Shown one piece after another: positions 17,466-27,200 of a DNA stretch of 64,000 nucleotides. A program made the position numbers and the translations under genes. Each line of letters opens with the position of its first letter. The first letter of the stretch is position 1. Below the pieces are notes generated by a model, which saw only the letters and a list, made by a program, of their open reading frames with translations, ran no database searches and was not told the DNA's origin. The DNA comes from Flavobacteriales bacterium (GTDB lineage Bacteria > Bacteroidota > Bacteroidia > Flavobacteriales_F > PHOS-HE28): NCBI GenBank assembly GCA_016721005.1, contig JADKJM010000005.1, positions 554,416 through 618,415 on the forward strand, read 5' to 3'.

Positions 17466-18619
17466 TCCTCCAATTCGCTATCGGGTGGAATGAAAAGCCA
17501 GAATAATACGAGCGTGGCAAGCCAACCATGCGTGAGCAACACGGTTGGTAGCGACGTCGCGCTAGCCGATAACAAAGGGAAAACGCACAGACAGCAAGCC
17601 CATCGCCACCGGTCCTTGAAAAGGACGTTCACCAGGACAAGCCAGACACCCATGATGAGACCTTCCATAGCGATGCCTGCACCACCGAAGTTGGCCCAAC
17701 CGTACATGAACGAGGCACTGGCCATCGTACCCTGCGTGTTCAACGCCGCGAGTTCCGGGTATTCGAGATCGTACACCTCACGTGAAAGATCCCGGTATGG
17801 TACGCCAAGCACCGCCGCCAACGGACGGATCGCACCTCCTTCCTGGAATGGAATGTCCTGCGGTATGTGGGTGAACCAAGCAGCCAGAGTCCATCCGGGA
17901 GTGAGGAAGATCCGGCTGCCCAATGAGATCACGATGCGGCCAACATGACCATAACCTTCATCCCTCGGGCGCGTCGGAGTGGCTTCATCAACCGGATTCG
18001 CCACCATCACCAGAAAGGCGAGCAACGTGACCATGATGGCGCTCAGCGAAATGAACGAACGCCATTTCCGGAAGATCACGAACGACACCCACAACGGGAC
18101 GAATGGCGTGATCACAGGACTCTTTTGTAAGAGGGACATAGAATACACGAGCCCGAGGATGGCCGCCGACCAGAACGCCCAGCGCTTGCGATACCACAAT
18201 ACCAGCGAGCCGAACGGCAGCAATGCCTTCAGCACGAGCTGCCCTCCATAATTGATCCATGCAGGTACTTCGTTGGCTTCGCGCCGAAGCGCCACCACGG
18301 CGAGGTCATCATCCTGCTTGAGCGCTTCCAATAGCGGAACATGACCGAGCACCCTCCAATGCACGACGGCGAATATGATCGTGACCAGTGGCATCCCGTA
18401 GGCCAGCAGCTGGATACCGAGGTCGGGCCATGGCAAACGCAACTTCTCCAGTGGGATGCGCATCGCCAGCATGTATGCCACTAGGACGCATGTCAGGTAC
18501 ACCGCCACCCAAAGCAGGTAATGCGCACCGGTGCGCTGCATCAGCCCGGGGAGCATAAGCAGGACTATACCGAAATGCACGACCAGTAGTGGCCATCGTT
18601 GGAGGGCGGAACGGATCAT
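17462..18619 (-). CDS. Oligosaccharide repeat-unit polymerase (Wzy-like) membrane protein
   Basis: A 385-aa protein with about ten hydrophobic segments spread over its length and a periplasmic-loop-like stretch between residues about 205 and 310 (NPVDEATPTRPRDEGYGHVG ... PFQEGGAIRPLAAVLGVPYRDLSREVYD). Low sequence conservation with polytopic topology and position between the flippase and the first glycosyltransferase fits Wzy. The assignment rests more on context than on motifs. It overlaps both neighbours by 4 nt. Confidence 0.6.
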   Translation of the reverse strand: MIRSALQRWPLLVVHFGIVLLMLPGLMQRTGAHYLLWVAVYLTCVLVAYMLAMRIPLEKLRLPWPDLGIQLLAYGMPLVTIIFAVVHWRVLGHVPLLEALKQDDDLAVVALRREANEVPAWINYGGQLVLKALLPFGSLVLWYRKRWAFWSAAILGLVYSMSLLQKSPVITPFVPLWVSFVIFRKWRSFISLSAIMVTLLAFLVMVANPVDEATPTRPRDEGYGHVGRIVISLGSRIFLTPGWTLAAWFTHIPQDIPFQEGGAIRPLAAVLGVPYRDLSREVYDLEYPELAALNTQGTMASASFMYGWANFGGAGIAMEGLIMGVWLVLVNVLFKDRWRWACCLCVFPLLSASATSLPTVLLTHGWLATLVLFWLFIPPDSELEE

Positions 18620-19881
18620 ATCTTCAACTGTTGTTCATATCTGTCCACATGGTATTTCACAATCAGGACATAGGACGCGTATGCGATCACCTCGATGACC
18701 GTCAGCAATATGATGAATTGCTCCGGGGCGATATGCGTGAAGGCCAAGGGCAACAACATGAGCAAGGCATAGATCACGGGGAACACCATGGCGACCCTCA
18801 CCCTACCCAATGCCAGCAGCACCACTCCGAACGGGCTTGCAACAAGTTGCATCGCGTACCCCCAAACAAGCGTGCGTGCCATAATGCCGGCTGGAACCCA
18901 CTGCTCGCCGAAGACCAAGGCGAAGATCCATGGCCCCGCGTAAGTCACAATGATGGAAATGAGCAGGGCGGCGAGCAACAACCAACTCCCGATCCGTATC
19001 AATTCACCCCGGATGGGCTGTGCACCGTGCACCTTGGCCGAAACACGTTGGAAGAGTACCTGTCCCAAAGCCACTGTGAGCATACCGATCGGGCCGAGGA
19101 TGTACTGCCGCGTGAAGTTGTGCTGGCCTGCCACCTCCGCATCGAAACAACCCGACATCCATAGAACAGCTGCGCCGGATGCCAGCGAATTGAGCAACGA
19201 AGGCCATAGGTTGTGCAATGGCCAATCCTTGTACTTCGACAACACAACGACCGATGCCGATCGATCCCACCTACCAGGAACCGGGGCGATCCGTTGCACG
19301 ACCCACCATGTGGCGAATGCGAACAGGATCCAACCCGCTAGGTAACCCCACACCAGCCCGGAATCATTGTGGAGCAAGCCGAGCAGAACAGTGACCGCCG
19401 TAATACCCAGCGCTTGCACCACCTTCACCAAAGCAATGCTCTTGAACGCACGCTCCCGCAAGAGCCATTGCTGGTGGAACACCTGTGTTCCCGCTGCTGC
19501 CACCAACAGGCACAAAGCGATCAATACCCCATCGAGTTGTTCAACACCCACGATCCCGGCCAATTGCTTGCGAAAACCCATCGAAGTGATGAAAAGCACC
19601 ATGGTCAGGACGATCGTTACGAGCCAACCACCGCGGAGCAAGTGCGCTGCTTCATCTCGTTGCCGAGGAAGCATGACCGCCATCTCATAACGTCCGGTTG
19701 CGGCCACGCTCAACAGATTGAACACGGCGAGCATGATACCGAAGAGCGTGAACTCGGGTGCGCCATACAACCTCGCCACCAAGGGTGCCGCGAGAAAGGG
19801 GATCGCCTGTGCGATCACATTGCCCGTGAACAATGTCATCAGCGACCGCAACAATGATCCTTGGGGAGGCGCTAGGCCCAT
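18616..19881 (-). CDS. Oligosaccharide flippase (Wzx/MATE-like)
   Basis: A 421-aa polytopic protein of the MOP superfamily (about 12-14 membrane helices), starting MGLAPPQGSLLRSL. Typical N-terminal half: GNVIAQAIPFLAAPLVARLYGAPEFTLFG and ATGRYEMAVMLPR. It moves undecaprenyl-linked oligosaccharide across the inner membrane. The frame stays open for 40 residues upstream, but that extension is Cys/Gly/Arg-rich and not membrane-like, so the internal ATG is preferred. It is the first gene of the polysaccharide operon; the promoter must lie in the 295-nt region toward nfeD. Confidence 0.82.
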   Translation of the reverse strand: MGLAPPQGSLLRSLMTLFTGNVIAQAIPFLAAPLVARLYGAPEFTLFGIMLAVFNLLSVAATGRYEMAVMLPRQRDEAAHLLRGGWLVTIVLTMVLFITSMGFRKQLAGIVGVEQLDGVLIALCLLVAAAGTQVFHQQWLLRERAFKSIALVKVVQALGITAVTVLLGLLHNDSGLVWGYLAGWILFAFATWWVVQRIAPVPGRWDRSASVVVLSKYKDWPLHNLWPSLLNSLASGAAVLWMSGCFDAEVAGQHNFTRQYILGPIGMLTVALGQVLFQRVSAKVHGAQPIRGELIRIGSWLLLAALLISIIVTYAGPWIFALVFGEQWVPAGIMARTLVWGYAMQLVASPFGVVLLALGRVRVAMVFPVIYALLMLLPLAFTHIAPEQFIILLTVIEVIAYASYVLIVKYHVDRYEQQLKI

Positions 19882-20176
19882 CGCGGCCGAATGTACCGAG
19901 CAGGATCCAGCCCCTCGTCCGGTCGCGGTGGAACAATGCAGCACCACTTCCCGAAGATGGCCAGAGAATTCGCCGGCATTCGCCTGGAGGTCATTGTTCA
20001 TGGGGACCTGTGCGCTTCAGCGATATGCTACCAAGGCAGATCATGACCAGCGGAAATACATGATCCTTCGTGTCCGGCACGCGTCCGCAACACTCATCCG
20101 CTCCACTCGCCGCTTATCCGGTGGTGCGCCTCGCGCTGATGGGGTGGCGCCTATCTTCGGCAGCGAACGAACGAAC
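19882..20176. other. Divergent intergenic region upstream of wzx and nfeD
   Basis: A 295-nt region with no gene I can support. It holds the plus-strand TATCTTCG box (20152-20159), 17 nt before the nfeD-like ATG. I see no equally clear box for the minus-strand polysaccharide operon and no strong hairpin. Confidence 0.5.
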
Positions 20177-20620
20177 ATGGAATTCTTTCAATGGCATTGG
20201 TGGGCGGGGGTCGCGATCATCTTGTTGATCGCGGAGATCTTCGTGCCGGGCTTCTGGCTCTTCTGTTTGAGCATGGGCTGCTTGGCCGCCAGCGGTGCAG
20301 CAGCCTTGGGAGGCAGCGCGAACATCCAACTGATCACCTGTGCCATCGTTTCGCTCATCGCCTTCTTCACCATGCGCCCGATCCTGATGAAGCGCATGTG
20401 GAAGGAGACCGGCGTTCGTACCAACATCGACGCGTTGGCGGGTGCGAAAGGCCGAGTGACCCAGGACTTCGAACCCGGGCTCCGGCTTGGCCGTGTCAGC
20501 GCTGGCGGCGATGATTGGCGCGCCGAGTGCATGACCGACCGCGCACTGCATGTGGGCGACCTCATCGAGGTTGTTCGCGTGGAAAGCAACACCCTTATCG
20601 TCAAACCGATCGACGCCTGA
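20177..20620 (+). CDS. NfeD-like membrane protein
   Basis: A 147-aa protein with two N-terminal membrane segments (WAGVAIILLIAEIFVPGFWLF and SANIQLITCAIVSLIAFF) and a C-terminal OB-fold-like domain (GAKGRVTQDFEPGLRLGRVS ... GDLIEVVRVESNTLIVKP). This is the short NfeD architecture, whose genes typically sit next to SPFH/stomatin genes; the stomatin starts 34 nt later. It probably partners that protein in a membrane microdomain complex. The start is supported by the promoter box and by the hydrophobic N-terminus. Confidence 0.85.
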   Translation: MEFFQWHWWAGVAIILLIAEIFVPGFWLFCLSMGCLAASGAAALGGSANIQLITCAIVSLIAFFTMRPILMKRMWKETGVRTNIDALAGAKGRVTQDFEPGLRLGRVSAGGDDWRAECMTDRALHVGDLIEVVRVESNTLIVKPIDA

Positions 20621-20654
20621 TCGCTCTTACAACCCCTCATATCCCCTGACCATC

Positions 20655-21650
20655 ATGACCTCCGGCACCATTATTCTTATCCTCTTCGCATTCCTGGTCT
20701 TCTTCGTCATCGCTAAAGGACTTCGTATCGTCCAGCAGAGCGAAGCGTTGGTGATCGAGCGGCTCGGCAAATACCAGAAGACCCTGACCGCAGGGATCAA
20801 CGTGATCATCCCGATCGTGGATCGCCCACGCGAGATCATCTTCCGCTTCTCCCGTGAACTGCCTGATGGCAACAAGTACGTGCAGTTCATCAAGAAGGAG
20901 CGCATCGACCTGCGTGAAACGGTGTACGACTTCCCGAAGCAGAACGTGATCACCAAGGACAACGTCGGGACCGAGATCAATGCGCTGCTCTACTTCCAGG
21001 TGATGGATCCGGTGAAGGCCATGTACGAGATCGAGAACCTGCCGATGGCCATCGAGAAACTCACCCAGACCACATTGAGGAACGTCATCGGCGAACTGGA
21101 TCTGGACGAGTGCCTGACCAGCCGGGATACGATCAATGCGAAGCTCCGCAACATCCTGGACGATGCCAGCAACAAATGGGGGGTGAAGGTGAACCGCGTG
21201 GAATTGCAGGACATCAACCCGCCGCGCGACATCCGCGAAGCGATGGAGAAGCAGATGCGCGCCGAGCGCGATAAGCGCGCGCAGATCATCGACGCGGAGG
21301 GTACGAAGCGCGCCGTGATCCTACAGGCCGAGGCCGTACAACAGAAGCAGATCAACGAGGCGGACGGACAGAAGCAAGCCCAGATCCTGGAAGCAGAAGG
21401 TGATGCACAAGCGCGCATCCGTCGTGCCCAGGGTGAAGCCGAAGCGATCAAGTTGGTCACCCAGGCCATTCAAGGAACGAAAGCGGATCCGGCGAACTAC
21501 CTCATTGCCATGCGCTACTTGGAGACCTTGAGCGATATGACCAGCGGCCAGAACAACAAGGTGGTGTACATCCCCTACGAAGCCACCGGTGTGCTCAGCA
21601 GTGTGGGCGGGATCAAGGACATGCTGGACGCCAGTCGGATCAAGGGTTAG
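20655..21650 (+). CDS. SPFH/stomatin-family protein (QmcA-like)
   Basis: A 331-aa protein with one N-terminal membrane helix (TIILILFAFLVFFVIAKGL), an SPFH/PHB domain (QQSEALVIERLGKYQKTL, FRFSRELPDG ... LDLDECLTSRDTIN) and a long Ala/Glu/Gln-rich coiled coil (residues about 205-275, repeated ILEAEGDAQARIRRAQGEAEA-type units). It oligomerises on membranes and is thought to organise membrane proteins or proteolysis. It forms an operon with the upstream NfeD-like gene. Confidence 0.9.
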   Translation: MTSGTIILILFAFLVFFVIAKGLRIVQQSEALVIERLGKYQKTLTAGINVIIPIVDRPREIIFRFSRELPDGNKYVQFIKKERIDLRETVYDFPKQNVITKDNVGTEINALLYFQVMDPVKAMYEIENLPMAIEKLTQTTLRNVIGELDLDECLTSRDTINAKLRNILDDASNKWGVKVNRVELQDINPPRDIREAMEKQMRAERDKRAQIIDAEGTKRAVILQAEAVQQKQINEADGQKQAQILEAEGDAQARIRRAQGEAEAIKLVTQAIQGTKADPANYLIAMRYLETLSDMTSGQNNKVVYIPYEATGVLSSVGGIKDMLDASRIKG

Positions 21651-21734
21651 TTCAGCGATCAGTTGACAACGAGGAAAGGGGCCGATGGTCCCTTTCTCCA
21701 TTTGCACCCAAGTGGGTTGGCGTTCATGCAGGGT

Positions 21735-21742
21735 TATCTTCA
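21735..21742 (+). promoter_or_regulatory. Promoter -7-like box before the 100-aa gene
   Basis: TATCTTCA, ending 4 nt before the ATG at 21747. The box separates that ATG from longer in-frame starts upstream and supports the short version. Confidence 0.35.
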
Positions 21743-21746
21743 TCCC

Positions 21747-22049
21747 ATGGCCGCCTATGACACACTCTCCCAAGCCGTGAACGATCTTCAGCGTCGCGGA
21801 TACACCGATGAATTGATGATCGGCGGACATTGCCTGATCTGCAAGACGAAGAACGCGACCCTGCATCCGGAGGACCTGCACATCGATGAGTTCCACCGGT
21901 TCGAAGGATCCACGGATCCAAGTGACCAGAGCATCGTGTATGCGATCAGTTCGGTCGATCGCAGGATCAAAGGCATCCTCGTGAACGGATTCGGGCCGTC
22001 GGCTTCGGACATGACCCAGGAACTGGTCGCGAAACTCGCCACCCACTGA
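21747..22049 (+). CDS. Small conserved Bacteroidota protein of unknown function
   Basis: A 100-aa protein (YDTLSQAVNDLQRRGYTDEL ... FEGSTDPSDQSIVYAISS ... KGILVNGFGPSASDMTQELV). I recognise this family from Bacteroidota genomes, where it is often labelled phosphoribosylpyrophosphate synthetase. It is far too short for that enzyme and lacks the PRPP loop, so the label is probably wrong. A Cys-x-x-C-like pair is seen in GHCLICKTK. An open frame extends 28 codons upstream, but MAAYDTL matches the family start. Confidence 0.7.
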   Translation: MAAYDTLSQAVNDLQRRGYTDELMIGGHCLICKTKNATLHPEDLHIDEFHRFEGSTDPSDQSIVYAISSVDRRIKGILVNGFGPSASDMTQELVAKLATH

Positions 22050-22177
22050 ACCTGTTGCCGATCAAGGTGAAATGAACAAGACGCATCCCAGCGCCCTAAC
22101 TGCTTGTGAACCCACAGGTCGTTCCTGCCGTGCGGTGGGATGAACTTTGCTTCCGCACGTTCCTCCTGAACATGCGG

Positions 22178-22197
22178 AAGGCGCCTTGCGGCGCCTT
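22178..22197. terminator. Hairpin downstream of tRNA-Arg
   Basis: Perfect 8-bp stem AAGGCGCC/GGCGCCTT with a 4-nt loop that reads GCAA on the minus strand, a stable tetraloop. It lies 11 nt 3' of the tRNA in its transcription direction. No clear U-run follows, so it may act in 3' end processing or as a weak terminator. Confidence 0.5.
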
Positions 22198-22208
22198 CAC
22201 GGCTTCTG

Positions 22209-22282
22209 TGAACCCGTAGGGAGTCGAACCCCAAACCTCCTGATCCGTAGTCAGGTGCTCTATCCAATTGAGCTACGGGTCC
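22209..22282 (-). tRNA. tRNA-Arg (anticodon ACG)
   Basis: A 74-nt cloverleaf on the minus strand. Acceptor stem GGACCCG pairs with CGGGTTC (one G-U), the D-arm contains AGCTCAATTGGATAGAGC, the anticodon stem CCTGA/TCAGG encloses CTACGGA (anticodon ACG), and the T-arm contains GGTTCGACTCC. The 3' CCA is not encoded. It decodes CGU/CGC/CGA after A34-to-inosine editing. Confidence 0.95.
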
Positions 22283-22330
22283 TTGAAAAGCGGGGGCGAA
22301 GATAGCGATCCATCGTTCTCGGCGGAACGA

Positions 22331-23107
22331 TCAGATCCAACCGTTCACTTGGTAGTACAGGATCGCCACATACTCGCGCAAGCAGGTGATCTCCAACTTC
22401 AAATAATTCCAGAAGGTGTAGCGCAGCCCGGGTCTATTGGAGACGTCCGGTGCCCACGGCCGACCACCGACCTCCTTGTGACCGTAAGCGAAATCATGCG
22501 CGGAGGCGTGATCCCACGCTGGCACCCCACATACCTGTTCGAAGCCGAGTTTGCGGAACGCCCGTACGCTGCGGTACACGTTCTCCGGAGCCGTGACCAG
22601 TGCGACACTGGTGCCCGCGCCATAGTGCTTCTCCAAGAGCAAGGCCTGCTCGCGTGTATTGTTCCCCACGTTCATGGTGGTCATCCGTGTGCGGTCCACG
22701 CCACGCACCTCCAATTCCTGCGTCATGGCCTCAAGAATGGAAGGCGCACCTGGATCGATGATGGCGATACGCACTTCCGGCCACTCCATTGCCAGTTCCG
22801 CAGCTCGGTGCAGGCGGAGCAATTCCGGTCCCGAGGGCATTCCACTTCCACCCAGGATCACCAGGACCTCGGGCGCATGGTCACACTCCCCTGCCGCAGT
22901 TCCCAACCACTGGTGCAGATCGAACGGGATCCGCGTACACGCGAGCACGACCATCACCAATGCGATCACTCCGGTGATCCTGACCGTCCATTTCGCCAAT
23001 GGCCGGATCGCCCTGCCCACACCCGAAATGGCGATACGAACAGTGGATCCCAGATCCGTCCAGCGGGACATGTGCGGAAGGTGGTTCTGGGATCGCCGCG
23101 CGCTCAT
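22331..23107 (-). CDS. YdcF/ElyC-type DUF218 protein
   Basis: A 258-aa protein with one membrane helix (VIALVMVVLACTRIPFDL, residues about 47-64) and a DUF218 domain: PEVLVILGGSGMPSGPELLRL, VNNTREQALL-type NTREQA motif, VALVTAPENVYRS and a late GLRYTFWNYLKLEI. Family members (SanA, ElyC, YdcF) influence envelope integrity or lipid-carrier use; the biochemical role is unsettled. A second start 36 nt downstream (MSRWTDL) is possible. It ends just upstream of the tRNA gene on the same strand. Confidence 0.8.
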   Translation of the reverse strand: MSARRSQNHLPHMSRWTDLGSTVRIAISGVGRAIRPLAKWTVRITGVIALVMVVLACTRIPFDLHQWLGTAAGECDHAPEVLVILGGSGMPSGPELLRLHRAAELAMEWPEVRIAIIDPGAPSILEAMTQELEVRGVDRTRMTTMNVGNNTREQALLLEKHYGAGTSVALVTAPENVYRSVRAFRKLGFEQVCGVPAWDHASAHDFAYGHKEVGGRPWAPDVSNRPGLRYTFWNYLKLEITCLREYVAILYYQVNGWI

Positions 23108-23125
23108 TCCCGCATCGCGATCATT

Positions 23126-23929
23126 CTAGGGTTTGTAGTACTTCAGGGCTTCCGGCAAGAATGCCTCCAGGTCGCGGATCCGCGTTTCATCACTCGGGTG
23201 CGTACTCAGGATCTCCGGGGGGGATTGGCCTCCGCCCTGGCTCATGCGCTCCCAGAACACGGGCGCTGTGCGTGGATCATATCCCGCCATCGCCATGAAC
23301 ACAAGGCCCATCTTGTCGGCCTCAGATTCATGCTTGCGACTGAAGGCCAGCATACCCAGCGAGGAACCGATCCCGAAACTTTGAAGGAACAGGTTCTGTG
23401 CACTCGAAGGATTCTCACCCACCAGCACCTCCAAGGTCATACCCGCACCTTGCAGTGCGATGGCTTGGCTCATGCGCTCATTTCCATGCCGTGCGATGGC
23501 GTGGGCGATCTCATGGCCCAACACCACGGCCAATCCCGCTTCATCCTGCGTTACCGGCAGGATCCCGGTATAGACCACCACCTTTCCGCCCGGCATGCAC
23601 CACGCATTCACCGTGGGGTCATCCACGGTGTTGAATTCCCATTGGAACCCGGCGACCCGGTCCGACGCACGATTGTCCTCTAGGAATTTCGTGGCCGAAG
23701 CCGCGATCCGCGCGCCGACCGTTGCGACCATCCTGGAGCGCGGATCCGAACTCGCCAGCACCGTGTTCTGCCCAAGGAATTCGGTGTATTGGCCAGCGGC
23801 CATGCCCATCAGCGTTCCCTCGTTCACCAGGTTCATTTGGCGACGGCCGGTGATGGGCACTTTCGCGCATGCTTGCACCAGTAGGACCGCCATAAGCATG
23901 ATCGCACCACGAATGACCCTGTTCCTCAT
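23126..23929 (-). CDS. M48 family metallopeptidase (lipoprotein-like)
   Basis: A 267-aa protein starting MRNRVIRGAIMLMAVLLVQAC: the signal peptide ends in a lipobox-like VQAC, so it is probably lipid-anchored. The zinc motif HEIAH lies in VVLGHEIAHAIARHGNERMSQ, with the third ligand Glu in the later KHESEADKMGLVFMAMAGYDP, as in M48/LoiP-BepA proteases. It would act in periplasmic or outer-membrane protein quality control. The ATG overlaps the clpS stop (ATGA), so a longer in-frame start inside clpS is unlikely. Confidence 0.9.
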   Translation of the reverse strand: MRNRVIRGAIMLMAVLLVQACAKVPITGRRQMNLVNEGTLMGMAAGQYTEFLGQNTVLASSDPRSRMVATVGARIAASATKFLEDNRASDRVAGFQWEFNTVDDPTVNAWCMPGGKVVVYTGILPVTQDEAGLAVVLGHEIAHAIARHGNERMSQAIALQGAGMTLEVLVGENPSSAQNLFLQSFGIGSSLGMLAFSRKHESEADKMGLVFMAMAGYDPRTAPVFWERMSQGGGQSPPEILSTHPSDETRIRDLEAFLPEALKYYKP

Positions 23930-24207
23930 TGGACTTCTGCGGATAGGCCCAGGTTCTGCAAGGCGGTGCAACGGGGCTCCAGTTGGTCGAACGTGCCGCG
24001 TTTCACGCTGCACTTCCCGTTGTAATGCACGATCCATGCGCACTGTTCCGCTTGGATCGGTTCATGTCCACAGATGTGGACCAGACAATCGATCACGTGA
24101 TCGAAGGTGTTCACCTCATCGTTGTGTAGGACGATCTCACGGATGGGACCGGTCTCGAAAAGCACTTCTTCAAGAAGTGCCTCCTCGTGTTGGATGTCGG
24201 AGTGCAT
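23926..24207 (-). CDS. clpS: ATP-dependent Clp protease adaptor ClpS
   Basis: A 93-aa ClpS with the N-end-rule recognition core: REIVLHNDEVNTFDHVIDCLV (Asn-Asp binding pocket), then the AEQCAWIVHYNGKCSVKRG segment. It delivers substrates with destabilising N-terminal residues to ClpAP. A TAATTTCG promoter box ends 7 nt before the ATG (24215-24222, minus strand). It is followed by the M48 peptidase through an ATGA overlap, so two proteolysis genes are co-translated. Confidence 0.93.
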   Translation of the reverse strand: MHSDIQHEEALLEEVLFETGPIREIVLHNDEVNTFDHVIDCLVHICGHEPIQAEQCAWIVHYNGKCSVKRGTFDQLEPRCTALQNLGLSAEVQ

Positions 24208-24214
24208 GGCCGTG

Positions 24215-24222
24215 CGAAATTA
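24215..24222 (-). promoter_or_regulatory. Promoter -7 box (TAATTTCG) of clpS
   Basis: TAATTTCG on the minus strand, ending 7 nt from the clpS ATG. Same motif and near-leaderless geometry as at several other starts here. Confidence 0.45.
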
Positions 24223-24249
24223 CAGCGGCCGACGTGATGATCGATGCGA

Positions 24250-27200
24250 TCAAGGCTTCGCCAGGATGGCAGGACCGAATTTCTCCAGCAGCGCGCTTGC
24301 CTCCCGCATGGGGATCCGCTTGCCGTTGAGGTAGGCCGTAACGAACGCGTCCTTCACACCAAGCACCACGGTCTCATCCTTGCGAATGCGCGCCTGCTCC
24401 ATATCCAGATACATCCCCGTGGTGTACCGGATCTTCTCCGTGGCGGTGCGCTCGCTGTTCAGCGGACTGATATTGAACAATTTGCCCAAGGGTACCGGCT
24501 TGCTGTACACACCTACCTGTACGGTGAAGAACAAGCCCTTCACCGTTTCAACCTGCTTGGCAGGCGCTGCGCCCGGTACGTTGTAGTAGGAAGCGGCATC
24601 AGCAGCAGGAGCGAAACGGGAAACCACTTCCTCTACAGTTCCGGGATAGGCCGCTAGGATGGTAGCGATATCCGGTTCCGAGGTTGCCGGGATCGTTACC
24701 GGGCTTTGGATCACGGCTGCTGGATGGACTTCTTGCGTTGCAGGCTGCACCGTACCGACCGTACGGTCCTGCGGTTGTGCATTCAACGGACGCTCCGCCA
24801 CGGTGGTATTCACGCGCTCCGCACGAATGGCATCACCCAGCGGGATCCGCTTCCCGTCCTGGTAGGCCACCACAAAGGCATCGCGGTAGCCGCGGTCCCT
24901 CACCAGGTCCTTCGCAACTGCGGCCTGTTCGAAGCCGGTGAACAGTCCGGCGGAATAGCGGACCAACCCGCCAGCAACCGTCTCACCCATCACAGGGGTC
25001 ATGTCCGAGAAGGCTTCCACCGGCACTGCATTCCTGAATGCACCGATCTGCACTTTGAACACGATCCCCTCGGGCATCGGGACATCCATGGGGATCGGCT
25101 CTTCACGCTGCACACGCGGATCGCGCAAAGCGAAAATGTCCTCCACCAACTCCTTCGGCACGCGGAAAGGCAACGGACGTTCTGTGGTGGTCGGTCGGGC
25201 TTCGATCCTCGCAGGAACTGCTGCGCGTTCGCTTGGGGTTGAAGCCGGTATGGTTGGATCAACAGGCCGTTCGTTCACTGGCGTCGTTTGCACATTGGTT
25301 TGGCGCGGCGCTACAACCACAACAGCGCTAGGCGGTGTAGCTGCTGGCGGGATCGTACCCGCTTGGGATCTGGCCTCTGCCAGTAGCGTTTCAGTACGGC
25401 GCGTACGCATCTCCAAGGCCATCAATTCATTCGATCGTTCAGCAGGAAGACCTTGCAGCAGAACCCCGGCCTGGCTCTCATTGATCCCAGCAGCACCTTT
25501 AAGCCTGGCTGCGACCACCTCCAATGAATCCGCTCGTTGCGCTAACGCAGTTGCGCGCCCCTGAAGGATCCGAACGCGTGTGTTGGCTTCCTCGGCCGGG
25601 ACCCGACCTGCGGCGGCATCACGCTTGGTCGTCGCCACCTGTTCGCTCAAGGTCTGGGACACTTCCCGGTTGCTGCTGGCGGCGGCTTCGGCATCATCCG
25701 CAGCTTGGTACTGTTCCAGCGCGCGGGTACGCATCTGGAAGAACCGGCTCGCATCCCCATCCATCAACAGCATGTCCCGTTCCTCGGCAGTGATGTAGTA
25801 GAACTTCAACAACCGTTCGCGCAGGCGCTTGGACACCTCGGCATCGAGGCGCAATGCTTCATTCGCTTGTGCCGCATCGGCTTCTGCGATAGAGGCCTGA
25901 TGCAATGAATCCGACAGGGCCCGTTCACGTATTGCCATTCGCTCTAGTTCCTCGCGATCGCGTTTGCGTGCGGTGGTGGCACTATCCGCCAAGGCTTCGG
26001 CCCGGGTCGTGGCCTCCTTCGATCGTTGTTCGAGATCCGCAGCAGCTTGGGCGTTCCGCTCCACACGCAAGGCCAGCAGGTCGGGATCCTGATCGGGATC
26101 CTGTTTTCCCGGCTGGACCAAGGTCGATTCTCCTGCCAGGAACTGCTCATACACCTGCGGAGAAACGTAAGCCTTGTTCCCTAAGCGCTGTTCGATCGCG
26201 GCCAACATGGCCTTGGTCTGCTCGTCCCCCTCGCTGATGCGCACTGCTGGGGCGTGTTGGTTCGATTTTTCCGCATGTGCTTGCGTGACCCGATCGGCCA
26301 CCGGATCCACCGGCTCGGCGATGCGTTGCTCCGCATCCGATCCTTCACGCACTCGGCTGGCTCCATCGGGTGACGTGTTCGATACGGTCGACCGATCAAC
26401 GTGAACCGCCGGGATCGTTCCATCCGCTGGTTGACCGGACTTGATCTCGGCGATCTCTTCCGTACGAGCTTGAACCGGTTCGATGCCCAACACCCTGTTG
26501 GCCACCTCTTCATAGGTCAGTGATCCTCCACGTTGGTGCTTGTCACCGCTCAGATAGTTCTGCACGGTGATCGCCCTGTCCATGGCCAACAAGGCCACCA
26601 ATTCCGTTCGATACGCACGGCGATACAAGCTATCGCGCTCAATGATGTTCTCGGAACGATCGGCACGTTTGCGCATCTGGGCAGCCGATGCGAACGTATC
26701 CTTGGCTTCCGCTTGCATCTGTTGCGCCATAACGAGTAACGGCTCGTCCGGAGCCAGACCGCGTGGGCGTGTCAGGGCGATCACCTTCTCCAGGCTATCC
26801 CCCGCAGCTTTCCATTCCTCCTGCATCAGGAACGCGCTGCGCTGCCCGAGGTCCGTGCGGATGATGTAGCGCTCGTCGATCAGCTGATCGATCCTTTTCC
26901 GCATCCGATCGCTATCCTTGCCCAGTGGCGTACCCGAGAGTTGGCGCTCCATGGAGTCTATCCGCGTGGTAAGTCCATCGATCCGCACGAGGTCCGCATT
27001 CTTGGCAGCTACGGCATCGTCAACGCCTTTCGCCTGTGAACGGTGCTCGATCTTGCTTGCGAAGACGTTCCCCGCGTAACGGTCGATGGAGATGAAGCGA
27101 TCATCGATCGGATCCGTGCCATCCATGCGCCGGGTTGCCGTTCGCTCCGGCACGCTTGCTTCGCGAGGTTGCGTTGGCTGGATACCACTGACCTCTTGCT

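Noticed and set aside
19718..20176. Long N-terminal extension of the NfeD-like frame
   Set aside because: It overlaps the start of the flippase gene on the other strand and lacks protein-like composition; MEFFQWHWW fits the membrane protein start and promoter box.
21747..22049. Phosphoribosylpyrophosphate synthetase
   Set aside because: A label I recall for such proteins, but at 100 residues with no PRPP-binding loop it cannot be that enzyme.
22050..22177. Second tRNA or small RNA gene next to tRNA-Arg
   Set aside because: There is a 7-bp inverted repeat (CCGTGCGG region and CCGCACG) but no cloverleaf and no promoter-like box.
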